Assembly (NCBI RefSeq): GCF_002259485.1
Contig: NZ_NPGA01000015.1
Location: 124,001 to 188,000 of the forward strand
Direction of reading: 5' to 3'
Length of the DNA: 64,000 bases
Source of the DNA: Rhodococcus sp. 14-1411-2a
Lineage (GTDB): Bacteria > Actinomycetota > Actinomycetes > Mycobacteriales > Mycobacteriaceae
Below are positions 49,556-59,589 of the stretch, piece after piece. Below the pieces are notes generated by a model. The model worked only from the letters and a program-made list of their open reading frames with translations, was not told the origin of the DNA and did no database searches. A program made the position numbers and the translations under genes. Each line of letters begins with the position of its first letter. The first letter of the stretch is position 1.

Positions 49556-49844
49556 TTAACTTGACTTCCTTACAACTCGAGTCACCGTAATCGGCTGACC
49601 ACTATCGGCTTGCCGTTCTTTTTCTCTTGTTTCGGTCAAGTACCGGTAATCACCATAAACGACATCGGCCCAGGTGGCGAAACGTGCGAGGGCGGCCGAA
49701 CTGGGAAACGGGCGTGGGTGCGCACTCTGTCGAGTCGCCTCGAACAGTCGAACGGACTACAGTTCTGCCGATGCTGCGGACGTGTCCGATTGTGTCACCC
49801 CTCGTATTTCGCGGCGTGAAAAATGTTGTGCAGCAGGTGATTCG

Positions 49845-50759
49845 GTGACCAGTCGATTGCAGCCGGGTTCGGAGTTCGCCGGATTCCGGGTCCAGCGCCG
49901 CCTCGGGGTCGGCGGTATGAGCGAGGTGTATCTGGTTCTCGGCCGGGGCCACGATCGGTACGAGGCCCTCAAGATTCTGGACCGGGAGGCGTCGCGATCT
50001 CCGAGGTTGCGCAACAAGTTTCGGATGGAAGCGGCCGTCGCCGCACAGTTGGTGCACCCGAACATCGTGTCGGTGCACGAGCACGGTGAGTTCGAGCACC
50101 AGCTGTGGATGTCCATGCACTACGTGGACGGCTACAGTGCTGCGCGGCTCGTCGCCCGCGGACAGATAGCCCTCGACGTCTCTCGGGTGGCGCGCATCGT
50201 CGCCGAGGTGGCCAAGGGACTCGACTACGCCCACTCGCAGGGCGTCGTGCATCGGGACGTCAAGCCCGCGAACATTCTCATCTCCACCGAGCGATTCGAC
50301 GGCTACGAACAGGTGTTGTTGTCGGACTGGGGAATTGCGCGCCTGCTCGATGATTCCACGCCGCTGGTGGCAGGCGGAACGGTGATGGCATCCATCCCGT
50401 ACGCGGCACCGGAACTGCTGCGCGGGGGAGTGCTGAGCGCGCAGACCGACGTCTACGGCCTGGGGGCGACGCTCGTCGAACTTGCGACCGGCCGCACTCC
50501 GTATCCACTGGCCACGCCGTTGGCCATCACCGCCGCGCATCTCACGGCCGAGCCGCCGTCGGTGACCCGTCGTCGACGGTCGTTGCCGCGGGGGCTCGAC
50601 GCGGTGGTCGCGAGGGCGTTGGCGAAGGATCCATCGGACCGTTTCCGAACCTGCGTAGAGCTCAGCGACGCCGTCGCGGCTGCAGTGGAAGCAGGAGTTC
50701 CGGAACCGCCGCCGCGACGCTCGCCGTTCACGAGGTCGCGGTGGCTCAAGTTTTCTTGA
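49845..50759 (+). CDS. soluble serine/threonine protein kinase
   Basis: A 304-residue Hanks-type kinase with no membrane span or sensor domain. Catalytic motifs: GVGGMSEVYLV (P-loop), EALKILD (Lys), HRDVKPANI, DWG in place of DFG, APEL and DVYGLGATLVELATGRTPY. GTG at 49845 with AGGTG upstream gives FAGFRVQRRLG at residue 11. Its TGA (50757-50759) lies within the operator-like repeat controlling the next gene. Substrates unknown; a TetR gene and a PH-like gene follow in the same direction. Confidence 0.9.
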   Translation: MTSRLQPGSEFAGFRVQRRLGVGGMSEVYLVLGRGHDRYEALKILDREASRSPRLRNKFRMEAAVAAQLVHPNIVSVHEHGEFEHQLWMSMHYVDGYSAARLVARGQIALDVSRVARIVAEVAKGLDYAHSQGVVHRDVKPANILISTERFDGYEQVLLSDWGIARLLDDSTPLVAGGTVMASIPYAAPELLRGGVLSAQTDVYGLGATLVELATGRTPYPLATPLAITAAHLTAEPPSVTRRRRSLPRGLDAVVARALAKDPSDRFRTCVELSDAVAAAVEAGVPEPPPRRSPFTRSRWLKFS

Positions 50760-50784
50760 CCGATCGTTCTTGACCGATCGGTCA
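50753..50784. promoter_or_regulatory. TetR-type operator with tandem half repeat
   Basis: TTCTTGACCGATCG is repeated directly at 50753-50766 and 50767-50780, and TGACCGATCGGTCA at 50771-50784 is a perfect 14-bp palindrome. It lies 22 bp upstream of the TetR gene and includes the kinase stop. Autoregulation by that TetR protein is inferred. Confidence 0.75.
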
Positions 50785-50805
50785 TAAACCTGTCATGCTC
50801 GACGC

Positions 50806-51180
50806 ATGGGACGTACCAGAAGCTTCGACGAGGCCACCGTCGTCGCGTCGGCCGCCGAGCAGTTTCGATCCAACGGCTACGAAGGGACGTCCCTGGACGA
50901 TCTGCTGCGCGCCACGGGACTGCATCGCGGCAGTCTCTACCAGGCGTTCGGCAGTAAGCGAGGATTGTTTCTCGCCGCGTTGACCAGTACCCGATGGGAC
51001 GTGGATCTGCTGCTCGTGGCGTTGTTGGAACTTGCGCCGTTCGACGACCATGTCCGCGAAATCTGCGCGAGCAGCCTTGCTTCCGGTGCCACCGAGGACG
51101 TCGCGCGCGCCCTCGGCGAACGGTTACTGGTGCGCGCCGGTATCGATTCGACCATTTCTATCGAAGGAGAACTCAGATGA
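50806..51180 (+). CDS. short TetR family regulator
   Basis: A 124-residue TetR protein. The N-terminal HTH domain is complete (VVASAAEQFRSNGYEGTSLD, ATGLHRGSLYQAFGSKRGLF), but the C-terminal ligand-binding region is only about 75 residues where 130-150 are usual; it ends STISIEGELR. The stop is inside the ATGA overlap with the next gene, so truncation, if that is what it is, has been stabilised in an operon. Own operator predicted just upstream. Possibly lost its ligand pocket. Confidence 0.85.
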   Translation: MGRTRSFDEATVVASAAEQFRSNGYEGTSLDDLLRATGLHRGSLYQAFGSKRGLFLAALTSTRWDVDLLLVALLELAPFDDHVREICASSLASGATEDVARALGERLLVRAGIDSTISIEGELR

Positions 51181-51530
51181 ATTCCGTGACCGTCGTCGAC
51201 GGCACCCTGGTGGTGGAGCCGCAGGGGCTGGACAAGGTGTGGTCGTTCACTCGGAAGCTCGAGATCCCGCTGAGCAGCGTACGCGGAGCTACCCACGATC
51301 CGGGAGCAAGCAAGGAGCCCAAAGGAATTCGAGCACCGGGGCTCGGTCTGCCGGGAAAGACCGCGGGCACGTTTCACCGCGACGGCGTCAAGACGTTCTA
51401 CAACGTCACCGGCAGTGCCGACACGATCGTCATAGAGCTCGAGCAGCAGGAGTATCAGCGGCTGATTCTGACGGTGAAGGATCCGCGTGCGGTGGTGCAG
51501 CTGATCAACAACGCGGCCGCGGCGGCGTGA
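51177..51530 (+). CDS. PH-like domain protein
   Basis: A 117-residue all-beta protein followed by a final helix: VTVVDGTLVVEPQGLDKVWS, KLEIPLSSVRGATHDPG, and KTFYNVTGSADTIVIELEQ, the order found in bacterial PH-like domains of unknown role. The C-terminal helix LTVKDPRAVVQLINNAAAAA is typical. Translationally coupled to the TetR gene (ATGA). The regulator probably controls it. Ends in a perfect hairpin. Confidence 0.75.
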   Translation: MNSVTVVDGTLVVEPQGLDKVWSFTRKLEIPLSSVRGATHDPGASKEPKGIRAPGLGLPGKTAGTFHRDGVKTFYNVTGSADTIVIELEQQEYQRLILTVKDPRAVVQLINNAAAAA

Positions 51531-51560
51531 CGGGGCACCGGTCTACGGGCCCCGTCACGC
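51525..51560. terminator. perfect hairpin between PH-like gene and ansP
   Basis: 12-bp perfect arms GCGTGACGGGGC (51525-51536) and its complement (51549-51560), 12-nt loop, at a convergent junction. It carries the TGA of the PH-like gene and ends 8 bp before the ansP stop. Confidence 0.82.
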
Positions 51561-51567
51561 GGATCGG

Positions 51568-53049
51568 CTACTCCTCCGGTTCGGTCGGGCGATTGGCCAC
51601 CACCGGGTACTGGCCGGTGTAGCCGAGGCGTTCCTCTGCCACCGCGAGCACCTTGGTGCGCACCAGGAACCAACCACCGATCAGTGCGGGGACGATGACC
51701 ACCAGAGTGGCGATGGTCCAGCTGCCGATCGGGGCGTCGAAGGCCATCAGCACCAGTACTCCGAAGAGAAACACCAGGGTCGCGTAGCTGGTGTACGGCG
51801 CTCCGATCAGCCGGAACTTGGGCCGCTCCACGATGCCCTTCTGGGACCAGCGGAACAGCTGGATCTGGCACAGCACGATGGTGGCCCAGCTGGCGATGAT
51901 GCCCAGTGCCGACATGTTCAGCACGATCTCGAAGGCCTCGCCGGGGGCGATGGCGTTGAGCGCGACACCGAACAGCGTGATGAAGCAGGTGAGCAGAATG
52001 CCGCCGAACGGAACGCCGCCCTTGGTCATCTTCTTGGTGAACTCCGGCGCACTGCCGTTCATCGCCATCGACCTCAGGATGCGGCCCGTGGAATACAAGC
52101 CGGCATTGAGGCTCGACAGTGCCGCGGTGAGCACGACGATGTTCATGATGGTGCCCGCGCCGCCGAGGCCGATGCTCGAGAAGAACGTCACGAACGGCGA
52201 GGTGCCGGACTGGTACGCGGTGTACGGCATCAGCAGGGCGAGCAGCACCAGCGAGCCGACGTAGAACAGTGCGATACGGGCGATGACCGAGTTGATCGCC
52301 CGCGGCATGATCTTCTCCGGGTTCTCGGTCTCACCGGCTGCGGTACCCACCAATTCGATTGCGGCATAGGCGAACACGACACCCGAGATGACGATGACCA
52401 GCGGCCATGCGCCGGATGGGAACAAGCCCCCGTTGTCTGTGATGAGACTGATGCCCGGCATCTGGGTGCCGACCGGGATTCGGCCCGCGAGGAACACCAC
52501 GCCCACGATCAGGAACGTCACCAACGCGATGACCTTGATGATGGCGGCCCAGAATTCCATCTCGCCGAACCACTTGACCGACACGAGGTTCAGGCTCATG
52601 ACGATGACCAGCGCGATCAACGCGATGACCCACTGCGGAATCACCTCGAAACTGCCCCAGTAGTGCATGTACGTCGCAATGGCGGTGACGTCGACGATGG
52701 CCGTCATCGCCCAGTTCAGGAAGTACATCCAGCCCGCGACGAAAGCGGCCTTCTCGCCGAAGAACTCGCGCGCGTACGAGACGAAGCTGCCCGACGACGG
52801 ACGGTGCAGCACCAGCTCGCCGAGGGCCCGCAGAATGAAGAAGACGAAAATTCCGCAGAGCGCGTAGGCAAGGAACAGGCCGGGTCCGGCGCTGGCGAGG
52901 CGTCCACCCGCGCCGAGGAACAGGCCGGTGCCGATTGCGCCGCCGATCGCGATCATCTGCAACTGCCGAGGCTTCAGGCCCTTGTGGTAGCCCTCCTCCT
53001 CGTGGTCCATCGCCGAATTGTCGTACGAGGTGTCGACCGTATCGGACAT
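51568..53049 (-). CDS. ansP: L-asparagine permease family transporter
   Basis: A 493-residue amino-acid permease (APC superfamily) with 12 spans. Strong resemblance to mycobacterial Ans[61 protein letters not shown] and [20 protein letters not shown] are near word-for-word. ATG at 53049. Uptake of asparagine (possibly aspartate or GABA) is inferred. It is divergent from groEL with a 417-bp gap; relevance to the GlnH/PknG nitrogen circuit is plausible but not shown. Confidence 0.88.
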   Translation of the reverse strand: MSDTVDTSYDNSAMDHEEEGYHKGLKPRQLQMIAIGGAIGTGLFLGAGGRLASAGPGLFLAYALCGIFVFFILRALGELVLHRPSSGSFVSYAREFFGEKAAFVAGWMYFLNWAMTAIVDVTAIATYMHYWGSFEVIPQWVIALIALVIVMSLNLVSVKWFGEMEFWAAIIKVIALVTFLIVGVVFLAGRIPVGTQMPGISLITDNGGLFPSGAWPLVIVISGVVFAYAAIELVGTAAGETENPEKIMPRAINSVIARIALFYVGSLVLLALLMPYTAYQSGTSPFVTFFSSIGLGGAGTIMNIVVLTAALSSLNAGLYSTGRILRSMAMNGSAPEFTKKMTKGGVPFGGILLTCFITLFGVALNAIAPGEAFEIVLNMSALGIIASWATIVLCQIQLFRWSQKGIVERPKFRLIGAPYTSYATLVFLFGVLVLMAFDAPIGSWTIATLVVIVPALIGGWFLVRTKVLAVAEERLGYTGQYPVVANRPTEPEE

Positions 53050-53297
53050 GTTTCGATCCTTCTTGTCGCTTTTGTTGGGTTTTGTCCGAATTTTTTGACG
53101 TCGAAGCTGTTGTGGCTCAACGGTATTAGCGCCGATGGTTCGATGCACAGTATTCGGATGTTAACAACGCGTACAGATGTGAACAGTGCGTGAAGGACCC
53201 TCGCGAAGGTGAGCATCCGCTCGCGGCTGTCGCCGCGCGGTGGCGTCGGGCATGGGGGTGGCGGTGGTTCGCCCCTCGGCTTGCATGAATGGTCGAC

Positions 53298-53324
53298 CTT
53301 GCACTCGCCATGGTCGAGTGCTAG
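53298..53324. promoter_or_regulatory. CIRCE element, upstream copy
   Basis: CTTGCACTC, 9-nt spacer, GAGTGCTAG: matches the CIRCE consensus TTAGCACTC-N9-GAGTGCTAA with two changes in the left arm. HrcA repressor site for heat-shock control, about 143 bp upstream of groEL. The sequence 53050-53297 otherwise holds only promoter DNA for ansP and groEL. Confidence 0.8.
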
Positions 53325-53332
53325 AAATGCAG

Positions 53333-55092
<1,760 letters not shown>

Positions 55093-55112
55093 GTCCCTTG
55101 TTGCACTGAAGA

Positions 55113-55145
55113 AGCCCGGCACCTTTCGAGGTGCCGGGCTTTTTC
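55113..55145 (+). terminator. rho-independent terminator of groEL
   Basis: AGCCCGGCACC, 6-nt loop, GGTGCCGGGCT followed by a T-run, 20 bp after the groEL stop. A textbook intrinsic terminator. Confidence 0.95.
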
Positions 55146-55158
55146 GTGCGGCGGAGCT

Positions 55159-55211
55159 TCGAATCGGGTGCAACCAGCCGCGCTCAGCGCGGTCGGCTGC
55201 ACCCGATTCGA
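55159..55211. terminator. large hairpin before the convergent VOC gene
   Basis: Outer arms TCGAATCGGGTGCA and its exact complement, inner arms around GCCGCGCT and AGCGCGG, spanning 53 bp. It lies between the groEL terminator and the end of the leftward VOC gene, so it probably terminates the latter. Confidence 0.7.
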
Positions 55212-55216
55212 TGCAG

Positions 55217-55570
55217 TCAGTCCCGGTGATACGCGATGTTTATGACGTTGCCGTCGGGAGCGCGAACGAAGAACCGGCGCACGCCCCACGGCTCGGTGGT
55301 CAACGGATACACGATCTCGAAACCCAACTTCTGGGCTTCGGCGTATGCGCCGTCGACATCGTCGGTGAGCACCGACATCACCGAGTCTTCCGGTGCGCTC
55401 TGGTCGCCCGTCACCAACTGAACGCTGACCGGGCGATCGGGCGACGTCAGCCGCGCAACCCAGCCCATGTCGAACTCCTCCGAACGCAGTCCGAGAAACT
55501 CGGTGTAGAACGACTTGGCCGCGTCCACGTTCGGTACCCGCAGATTGGTGATGATGTTCCTCGTTCTCAT
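55217..55570 (-). CDS. VOC/glyoxalase family protein
   Basis: A 117-residue protein of the vicinal-oxygen-chelate fold: NLRVPNVDAAKSFYTEFLGL, DMGWVARLTSPDRPV, DDVDGAYAEAQKLGFEIVYP and WGVRRFFVRAPDGNVINIAY (metal Glu replaced by Asn in the last motif). ATG at 55570 has GGAGGAG 7 nt upstream; the alternative TTG at 55585 overlaps that site. Possible resistance or small-molecule-binding role, not assignable. Confidence 0.85.
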   Translation of the reverse strand: MRTRNIITNLRVPNVDAAKSFYTEFLGLRSEEFDMGWVARLTSPDRPVSVQLVTGDQSAPEDSVMSVLTDDVDGAYAEAQKLGFEIVYPLTTEPWGVRRFFVRAPDGNVINIAYHRD

Positions 55571-55683
55571 CGAACTCTCCTCCAATTCGTGGACGGCAGG
55601 AAACCTGGACGTTCGACGCTAGCAGCGGAGTCGCCGGATGTGCGGTGGTTGAGTGAGCGGCCGCGTTGTGTTTAGTGTGGGTA

Positions 55684-56475
55684 ATGGCTTGTATTCGCTC
55701 GATGACCGTCGCGTTGGCCGTGACCGTGGTCCTCGCGGGTTGCTCCACCTCGGGAACTGCAACGCCGGAGCCCGCACCTCCCGCTACCGCGGCGACGACG
55801 GTGAGCGTCGAGCCGACCGCGACAGCAGCGCCCGAGCCCACCGAGGAGCCGGACGCCGCCGAGCCGTACGTTCTGGGCAGCACCCGCGTCGCCGGTTCCA
55901 CGGGGAATGCGACGTACGACGTGGCCATTCCGCAGCTCAGTGGTGGGGACTCCGCCGTGACGGCGGAGTTCAACGAGTCGATGCGCGCGGCGCTCCAGGA
56001 TCAGATCGATGGTGACTACGGGAACGACTTCGCTCTCAGCGACGGCTACTCGACGGGGACGACCCACGTGGGGAGCCGCGTGATCAGTGCCGAGCAGATC
56101 ACCGGGTGGATCGCCGTCCCGCCCGGAGCGCATGGCAACTCTCTGATTGCGACCGTGACGATCGGCACCGACACCGCGCAACCGATCTCCCTCGACGATG
56201 CGTTCACCGATCTCGACGCAGGTCTGGCTCGGCTCTCCGATCAGGCAGCGAGGATTCTTCCGACCACCCGGGCCGGCGAGAGCTTCGAGCGCTCGGGGAT
56301 CGAACCGACGGTGGCCAACTTCGGAAACTGGACGGCGTCACCGGAAGGTATGAACATTCACTTCGGTGACTACCAGGTCGGGGCCTACGGAATCGGCCTC
56401 GTCACGATCACCGTTCCATGGGCGGATCTGTCGGATGTCCTCGCTCCCGGCATGCAGGATGTGCTGAGCAGCTGA
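55684..56475 (+). CDS. secreted lipoprotein with RsiV/DUF3298-like domain
   Basis: A 263-residue lipoprotein: signal peptide with VVLAGCSTSG (lipobox Cys at about 21), Pro/Thr/Ala-rich linker (about 28-62), then a domain with DVAIPQLSGGDSAVTAEFNE, PPGAHGNSLIATVTIG, PISLDDAFTDLDAGLARLSD and a final NIHFGDYQVGAYGIGLVTIT, resembling the RsiV C-terminal/DUF3298 family. ATG at 55684 needed for the signal peptide. Role unknown; such domains can bind cell-wall components. Confidence 0.8.
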   Translation: MACIRSMTVALAVTVVLAGCSTSGTATPEPAPPATAATTVSVEPTATAAPEPTEEPDAAEPYVLGSTRVAGSTGNATYDVAIPQLSGGDSAVTAEFNESMRAALQDQIDGDYGNDFALSDGYSTGTTHVGSRVISAEQITGWIAVPPGAHGNSLIATVTIGTDTAQPISLDDAFTDLDAGLARLSDQAARILPTTRAGESFERSGIEPTVANFGNWTASPEGMNIHFGDYQVGAYGIGLVTITVPWADLSDVLAPGMQDVLSS

Positions 56476-56505
56476 CCCTCTGCCCGACAATGCGAACATG
56501 GACCC

Positions 56506-57408
56506 ATGATGATTCGCGCAGGGGTGCTGGACGTCGCCTTCGACCGATTCGGTGATCCGTCCGGTCGTTCGGTGGTGCTGCTGCACGGGTTTCCCTACGA
56601 CCCGCGCGGTTACGATGACGTCGCGAGGCTGCTCGCCGATTCCGGTTACGACGTGGTGGTGCCGTACCTGCGCGGTTTCGGTCCGACCCGGTTCGTAGAC
56701 GCGGCCACGATGCGCTCCGGTGAACAGGCTGCGATCGGCCACGATCTTCGCGAGCTGATCCTTGCGCTCGAACTCGACAAGCCCATCGTCGCCGGTTACG
56801 ACTGGGGTGGGCGAGCGGCCTGCGTCGTTGCCGCGATGTGGCCGGAGCTGGTGTCGGGCTTGGTGAGCGTCTCCGGCTATCTGATCCAGGACATCGCCGC
56901 GGCGGTGTCGACGCCGGTGGCCCCGCACCTGGAGAAGCGGTTCTGGTACCAGTACTACCTGCACTCCGAGCGGGGTCGGGCCGGGCTCGCGGAGTACCGC
57001 GCAGAGATCGCACAGACACTGTGGACGGACTGGTCGCCCACCTGGCGGTTCGGGGACTCAGAATTCGCGGCCACCGCACCGTCGTTCGACAACCCCGACT
57101 TCGTCGACGTCTCCGTGCATTCCTACCGGCACCGCTACGGCATCGAGGTGGGGGACGCGGCCTACGCAGCGACCCAGGAGTTGCTGACCGAGCAACCGAG
57201 GATCACGGTGCCCACGGTCGTGATCGATCCGACCGAGGACACCGTCGCCTCGCTGTACGGCCGCCCGGACCACGCGGCACACTTCGACGATCTGATCGAC
57301 GTTCGTCAGGTCGATTGCGGCCACAACCCGCCTCAGGAACTACCTGGGCAGTTCGCCGACGCCATCGTGACGCTGGGCCAGGTGGTCCGGGATCGCGGCT
57401 CGAACTAG
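56506..57408 (+). CDS. alpha/beta hydrolase, epoxide hydrolase/dehalogenase type
   Basis: A 300-residue alpha/beta hydrolase. LLHGFPYDPRGYDD (oxyanion HGFP), and the nucleophile elbow GYDWGGRAAC where Asp replaces Ser, typical of epoxide hydrolases and haloalkane dehalogenases. PTVVIDPTEDTV gives the charge-relay Asp and DCGHNPPQELP the His. Starts 30 bp after the lipoprotein stop and is read toward the alkanol cluster. It shares CTAG (57405-57408) with the stop of the convergent monooxygenase-like gene. Confidence 0.88.
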   Translation: MMIRAGVLDVAFDRFGDPSGRSVVLLHGFPYDPRGYDDVARLLADSGYDVVVPYLRGFGPTRFVDAATMRSGEQAAIGHDLRELILALELDKPIVAGYDWGGRAACVVAAMWPELVSGLVSVSGYLIQDIAAAVSTPVAPHLEKRFWYQYYLHSERGRAGLAEYRAEIAQTLWTDWSPTWRFGDSEFAATAPSFDNPDFVDVSVHSYRHRYGIEVGDAAYAATQELLTEQPRITVPTVVIDPTEDTVASLYGRPDHAAHFDDLIDVRQVDCGHNPPQELPGQFADAIVTLGQVVRDRGSN

Positions 57409-57728
57409 TCGACCGCGAGCTCGCCCAGTTCGTTCCAGTCGGTGCCGTCCACTTCCTGGCTGATGATCTTCGGCGTCTCCTGCAGGTACGGCGGGAGATC
57501 CTTCTGTGCCTGCTTGAAGTGATCCGAATTCACGTGCGTCGCACCGGCATCGGGGTCCTTGAAGGCCTCCACCAGGACGTACTCGGTGGGGTCGTCGAGA
57601 GTGCGCGACCAGAAGTACCAGAGGCACCCTTCCTCGGCCTGGCACGCTTCGGTGAAGTCGCGTGAGATCTCGGGCCAGTTGTCGGCGTGCTCGGGCTTGA
57701 TCTTGAACTTGGCGGTGATGAAGATCAA
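57405..57728 (-). CDS. antibiotic biosynthesis monooxygenase (ABM) family protein
   Basis: A 107-residue dimeric alpha/beta-barrel protein: MIFITAKFKIKPEHADNWPE, FTEACQAEEGCLWYFWSRTL, YVLVEAFKDPDAGATHVNSD and FKQAQKDLPPYLQETPK. Members act as small monooxygenases or binding proteins. Last gene of the leftward amidohydrolase-DUF59-ADH run (46 bp after ADH), so probably part of the same transcript. Confidence 0.85.
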   Translation of the reverse strand: MIFITAKFKIKPEHADNWPEISRDFTEACQAEEGCLWYFWSRTLDDPTEYVLVEAFKDPDAGATHVNSDHFKQAQKDLPPYLQETPKIISQEVDGTDWNELGELAVD

Positions 57729-57774
57729 CGGTGCTCCTCGTGGTCGAAGTGATGGTTCTTGCTACTACCCGTTT

Positions 57775-58809
57775 TCACGGTACGAGAATCGCGCGTCCGC
57801 GAACACGTCCGTTGTCGAGGTCGTCGATGGCGCTCTGGAAGTCGTCCAACGCATAGGTCTGCGTATGCAGGTTCACCGCGCCTCGCGCGGCGAGCGACAT
57901 CAGATCGCACAGGTCGTTGTACGACCCGACGAGGTTGCCGACGATGTTCTTCTCCTCGGAGATCAGGTCGATCGTCGGGACGTCGATGTTCTCGCCGTAT
58001 CCGACGACGTGGTAGTCGCCGGCCCGTCTGGTCATCGCCAATCCTTCTGCGGTGGAACCACCTTCGCCGACGAAGTCGAGCACCACCTCGGCACCGAACC
58101 CGCCGGTGAGCTCCATGATCTGGTCCACCTGACTGCCGTCGGCGACCACCGCGTGATCGGCACCGAGGGTCAGCGCAAGCTTGACCGCGTCGGCGTTGCG
58201 GTCGATGACGATGAGTTCGGCGGGGGATAGTGCTTCGAGAACCTGAATGCCGATGTGGCCCAGACCGCCCGCGCCGATGACGACACACTTGTCGCGGGGT
58301 GTGAGCCGTCGGGCCGCTTTCGCCGCCGCGTGATAGGCGGTCAGGCCGGCGTCGGCGAGTGCGGCCACCGCGGACGGCTCGAGCGAGTCGTCGATCTTCA
58401 CCACTGTCCTGGCATTGGTCCGCAGGTAATCCGCGTACCCACCGTTGGTGTCGATTCCCGGGAAATCGCTTGTCTCGCAGTGCACGTCGTCGCCGGATCG
58501 GCAGGCGCGGCACAGTCCACACGTGACCAGCGGATGCAGAATCACCTTGTCGCCCTCGGTGACGTTGGTGACGGCCGATCCCACCGCATGCACCCAGCCA
58601 GCGTTCTCGTGGCCGATCGTGTACGGCAATGTGACACCGGACTTTTCGGCCCACTGGCCTTCGAGAATGTGCAGATCGGTGCGGCACACGCCTGCTCCGC
58701 CGATCTTCACGATCACGTCGAGGGGGCCTTGCACTTCGGGAATCGGGACCTCGGTCATCTCCAGCTTCCGGTGGTAGCCGACAACCTGGACGGCGCGCAT
58801 CGTGCTCAT
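57775..58809 (-). CDS. zinc-dependent NAD(P) alcohol dehydrogenase
   Basis: A 344-residue medium-chain dehydrogenase. Catalytic Zn ligands in AGVCRTDLHILEG and GHENAGWVHAVG, structural Zn cysteines in CGLCRACRSGDDVHC, Rossmann motif GAGGLGHIGIQ. Closest in style to alcohol dehydrogenases linked to propane monooxygenase loci in rhodococci and mycobacteria. Its ATG overlaps the stop of the DUF59 gene (ATGA). Confidence 0.92.
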   Translation of the reverse strand: MSTMRAVQVVGYHRKLEMTEVPIPEVQGPLDVIVKIGGAGVCRTDLHILEGQWAEKSGVTLPYTIGHENAGWVHAVGSAVTNVTEGDKVILHPLVTCGLCRACRSGDDVHCETSDFPGIDTNGGYADYLRTNARTVVKIDDSLEPSAVAALADAGLTAYHAAAKAARRLTPRDKCVVIGAGGLGHIGIQVLEALSPAELIVIDRNADAVKLALTLGADHAVVADGSQVDQIMELTGGFGAEVVLDFVGEGGSTAEGLAMTRRAGDYHVVGYGENIDVPTIDLISEEKNIVGNLVGSYNDLCDLMSLAARGAVNLHTQTYALDDFQSAIDDLDNGRVRGRAILVP

Positions 58810-59588
58810 CGTGAATGCTCCTGTTTAGTGCGTTGTGGGACAGCGACAGTGGTCAGGGGAATGAATGCGCCCTCTGCGCGTGGGACTTGCTGTTCCTCGG
58901 CGCCGGGGTATCGGGTCTGCAGCAGTCCGCGGCAGAAGTGGGCGTTGCCGTCGATCGACACGCGGGTGGCGCGGGCTCGCCGCATCACCATCGTCAGGTC
59001 CCCGGTGTGCGGGCGACCGGCGTGATCGACCAGAGCCGAGGCGGCCGGATCCGTGCGAAGTCCGAGTGCCTCACGGCGGCGGAGCAATGCGTTCGACGTT
59101 CGGTCGTCCGCAAGATCCCCGAGCACGACCGTCGACAGATCGTTCTCGGTCGCATCGGGATTCGCCCGCAACCATGCTTTGAGCGAGCGTTCCATCGCAG
59201 CTACGTACGCTTTGCGGCGGAACGTCGCTCGTAGCTCGTCGAGGTTCTCCTCGGCTTCGTGTCCGAAAGTGCCGCGGTAGCCGGCGTCGGCGGCAAGGCC
59301 GGCGTTGATCTTGTCCGAGTCGTGGTGATCGTCGAGTTCGACCAGCACTCGCTCGGTCCACGGCAATGCCGTCAGCACGTCCTTGGAGTCTCCCGCCATC
59401 AGATACGCGAAGTTCGGCGAACAGAACGACGTCGGCAGCCGGAGATGAACATGCACGACGCCATCGTCGACCTCGAGGGATCGGACGAATCCGAGATCGG
59501 TGATGGGCTCGTCCAATTCGGGATCGAGGACGAGTCCGAGTGCGGCGAACGCCTCGTCGTGCCTCGACAGGGTTGCAACTACCGACAC
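58806..59588 (-). CDS. DUF59/PaaD-like N-terminal domain protein
   Basis: A 260-residue protein with an N-terminal DUF59 (MIP18/PaaD-like) domain: LGLVLDPELDEPITDLGFVR, PTSFCSPNFAYLMAGD. The rest (residues about 90-260) has ADAGYRGTFGHEAEENLDEL and RVSIDGNAHFCRGLLQTRYP and is not assignable. Genes of this kind lie between amidohydrolase and ADH in mim/prm loci and are thought to assist metal-cofactor assembly of the diiron monooxygenase. GTG at 59588, 1 nt after the amidohydrolase stop. Confidence 0.86.
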   Translation of the reverse strand: MSVVATLSRHDEAFAALGLVLDPELDEPITDLGFVRSLEVDDGVVHVHLRLPTSFCSPNFAYLMAGDSKDVLTALPWTERVLVELDDHHDSDKINAGLAADAGYRGTFGHEAEENLDELRATFRRKAYVAAMERSLKAWLRANPDATENDLSTVVLGDLADDRTSNALLRRREALGLRTDPAASALVDHAGRPHTGDLTMVMRRARATRVSIDGNAHFCRGLLQTRYPGAEEQQVPRAEGAFIPLTTVAVPQRTKQEHSR

Positions 59589-59589
59589 G

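Noticed and set aside
49556..49844. Small frames in the gap between the BCCT and kinase genes
   Set aside because: They have no ribosome site, odd composition (e.g. MPFFFSCF) and no family match; the region is better read as two divergent promoters.
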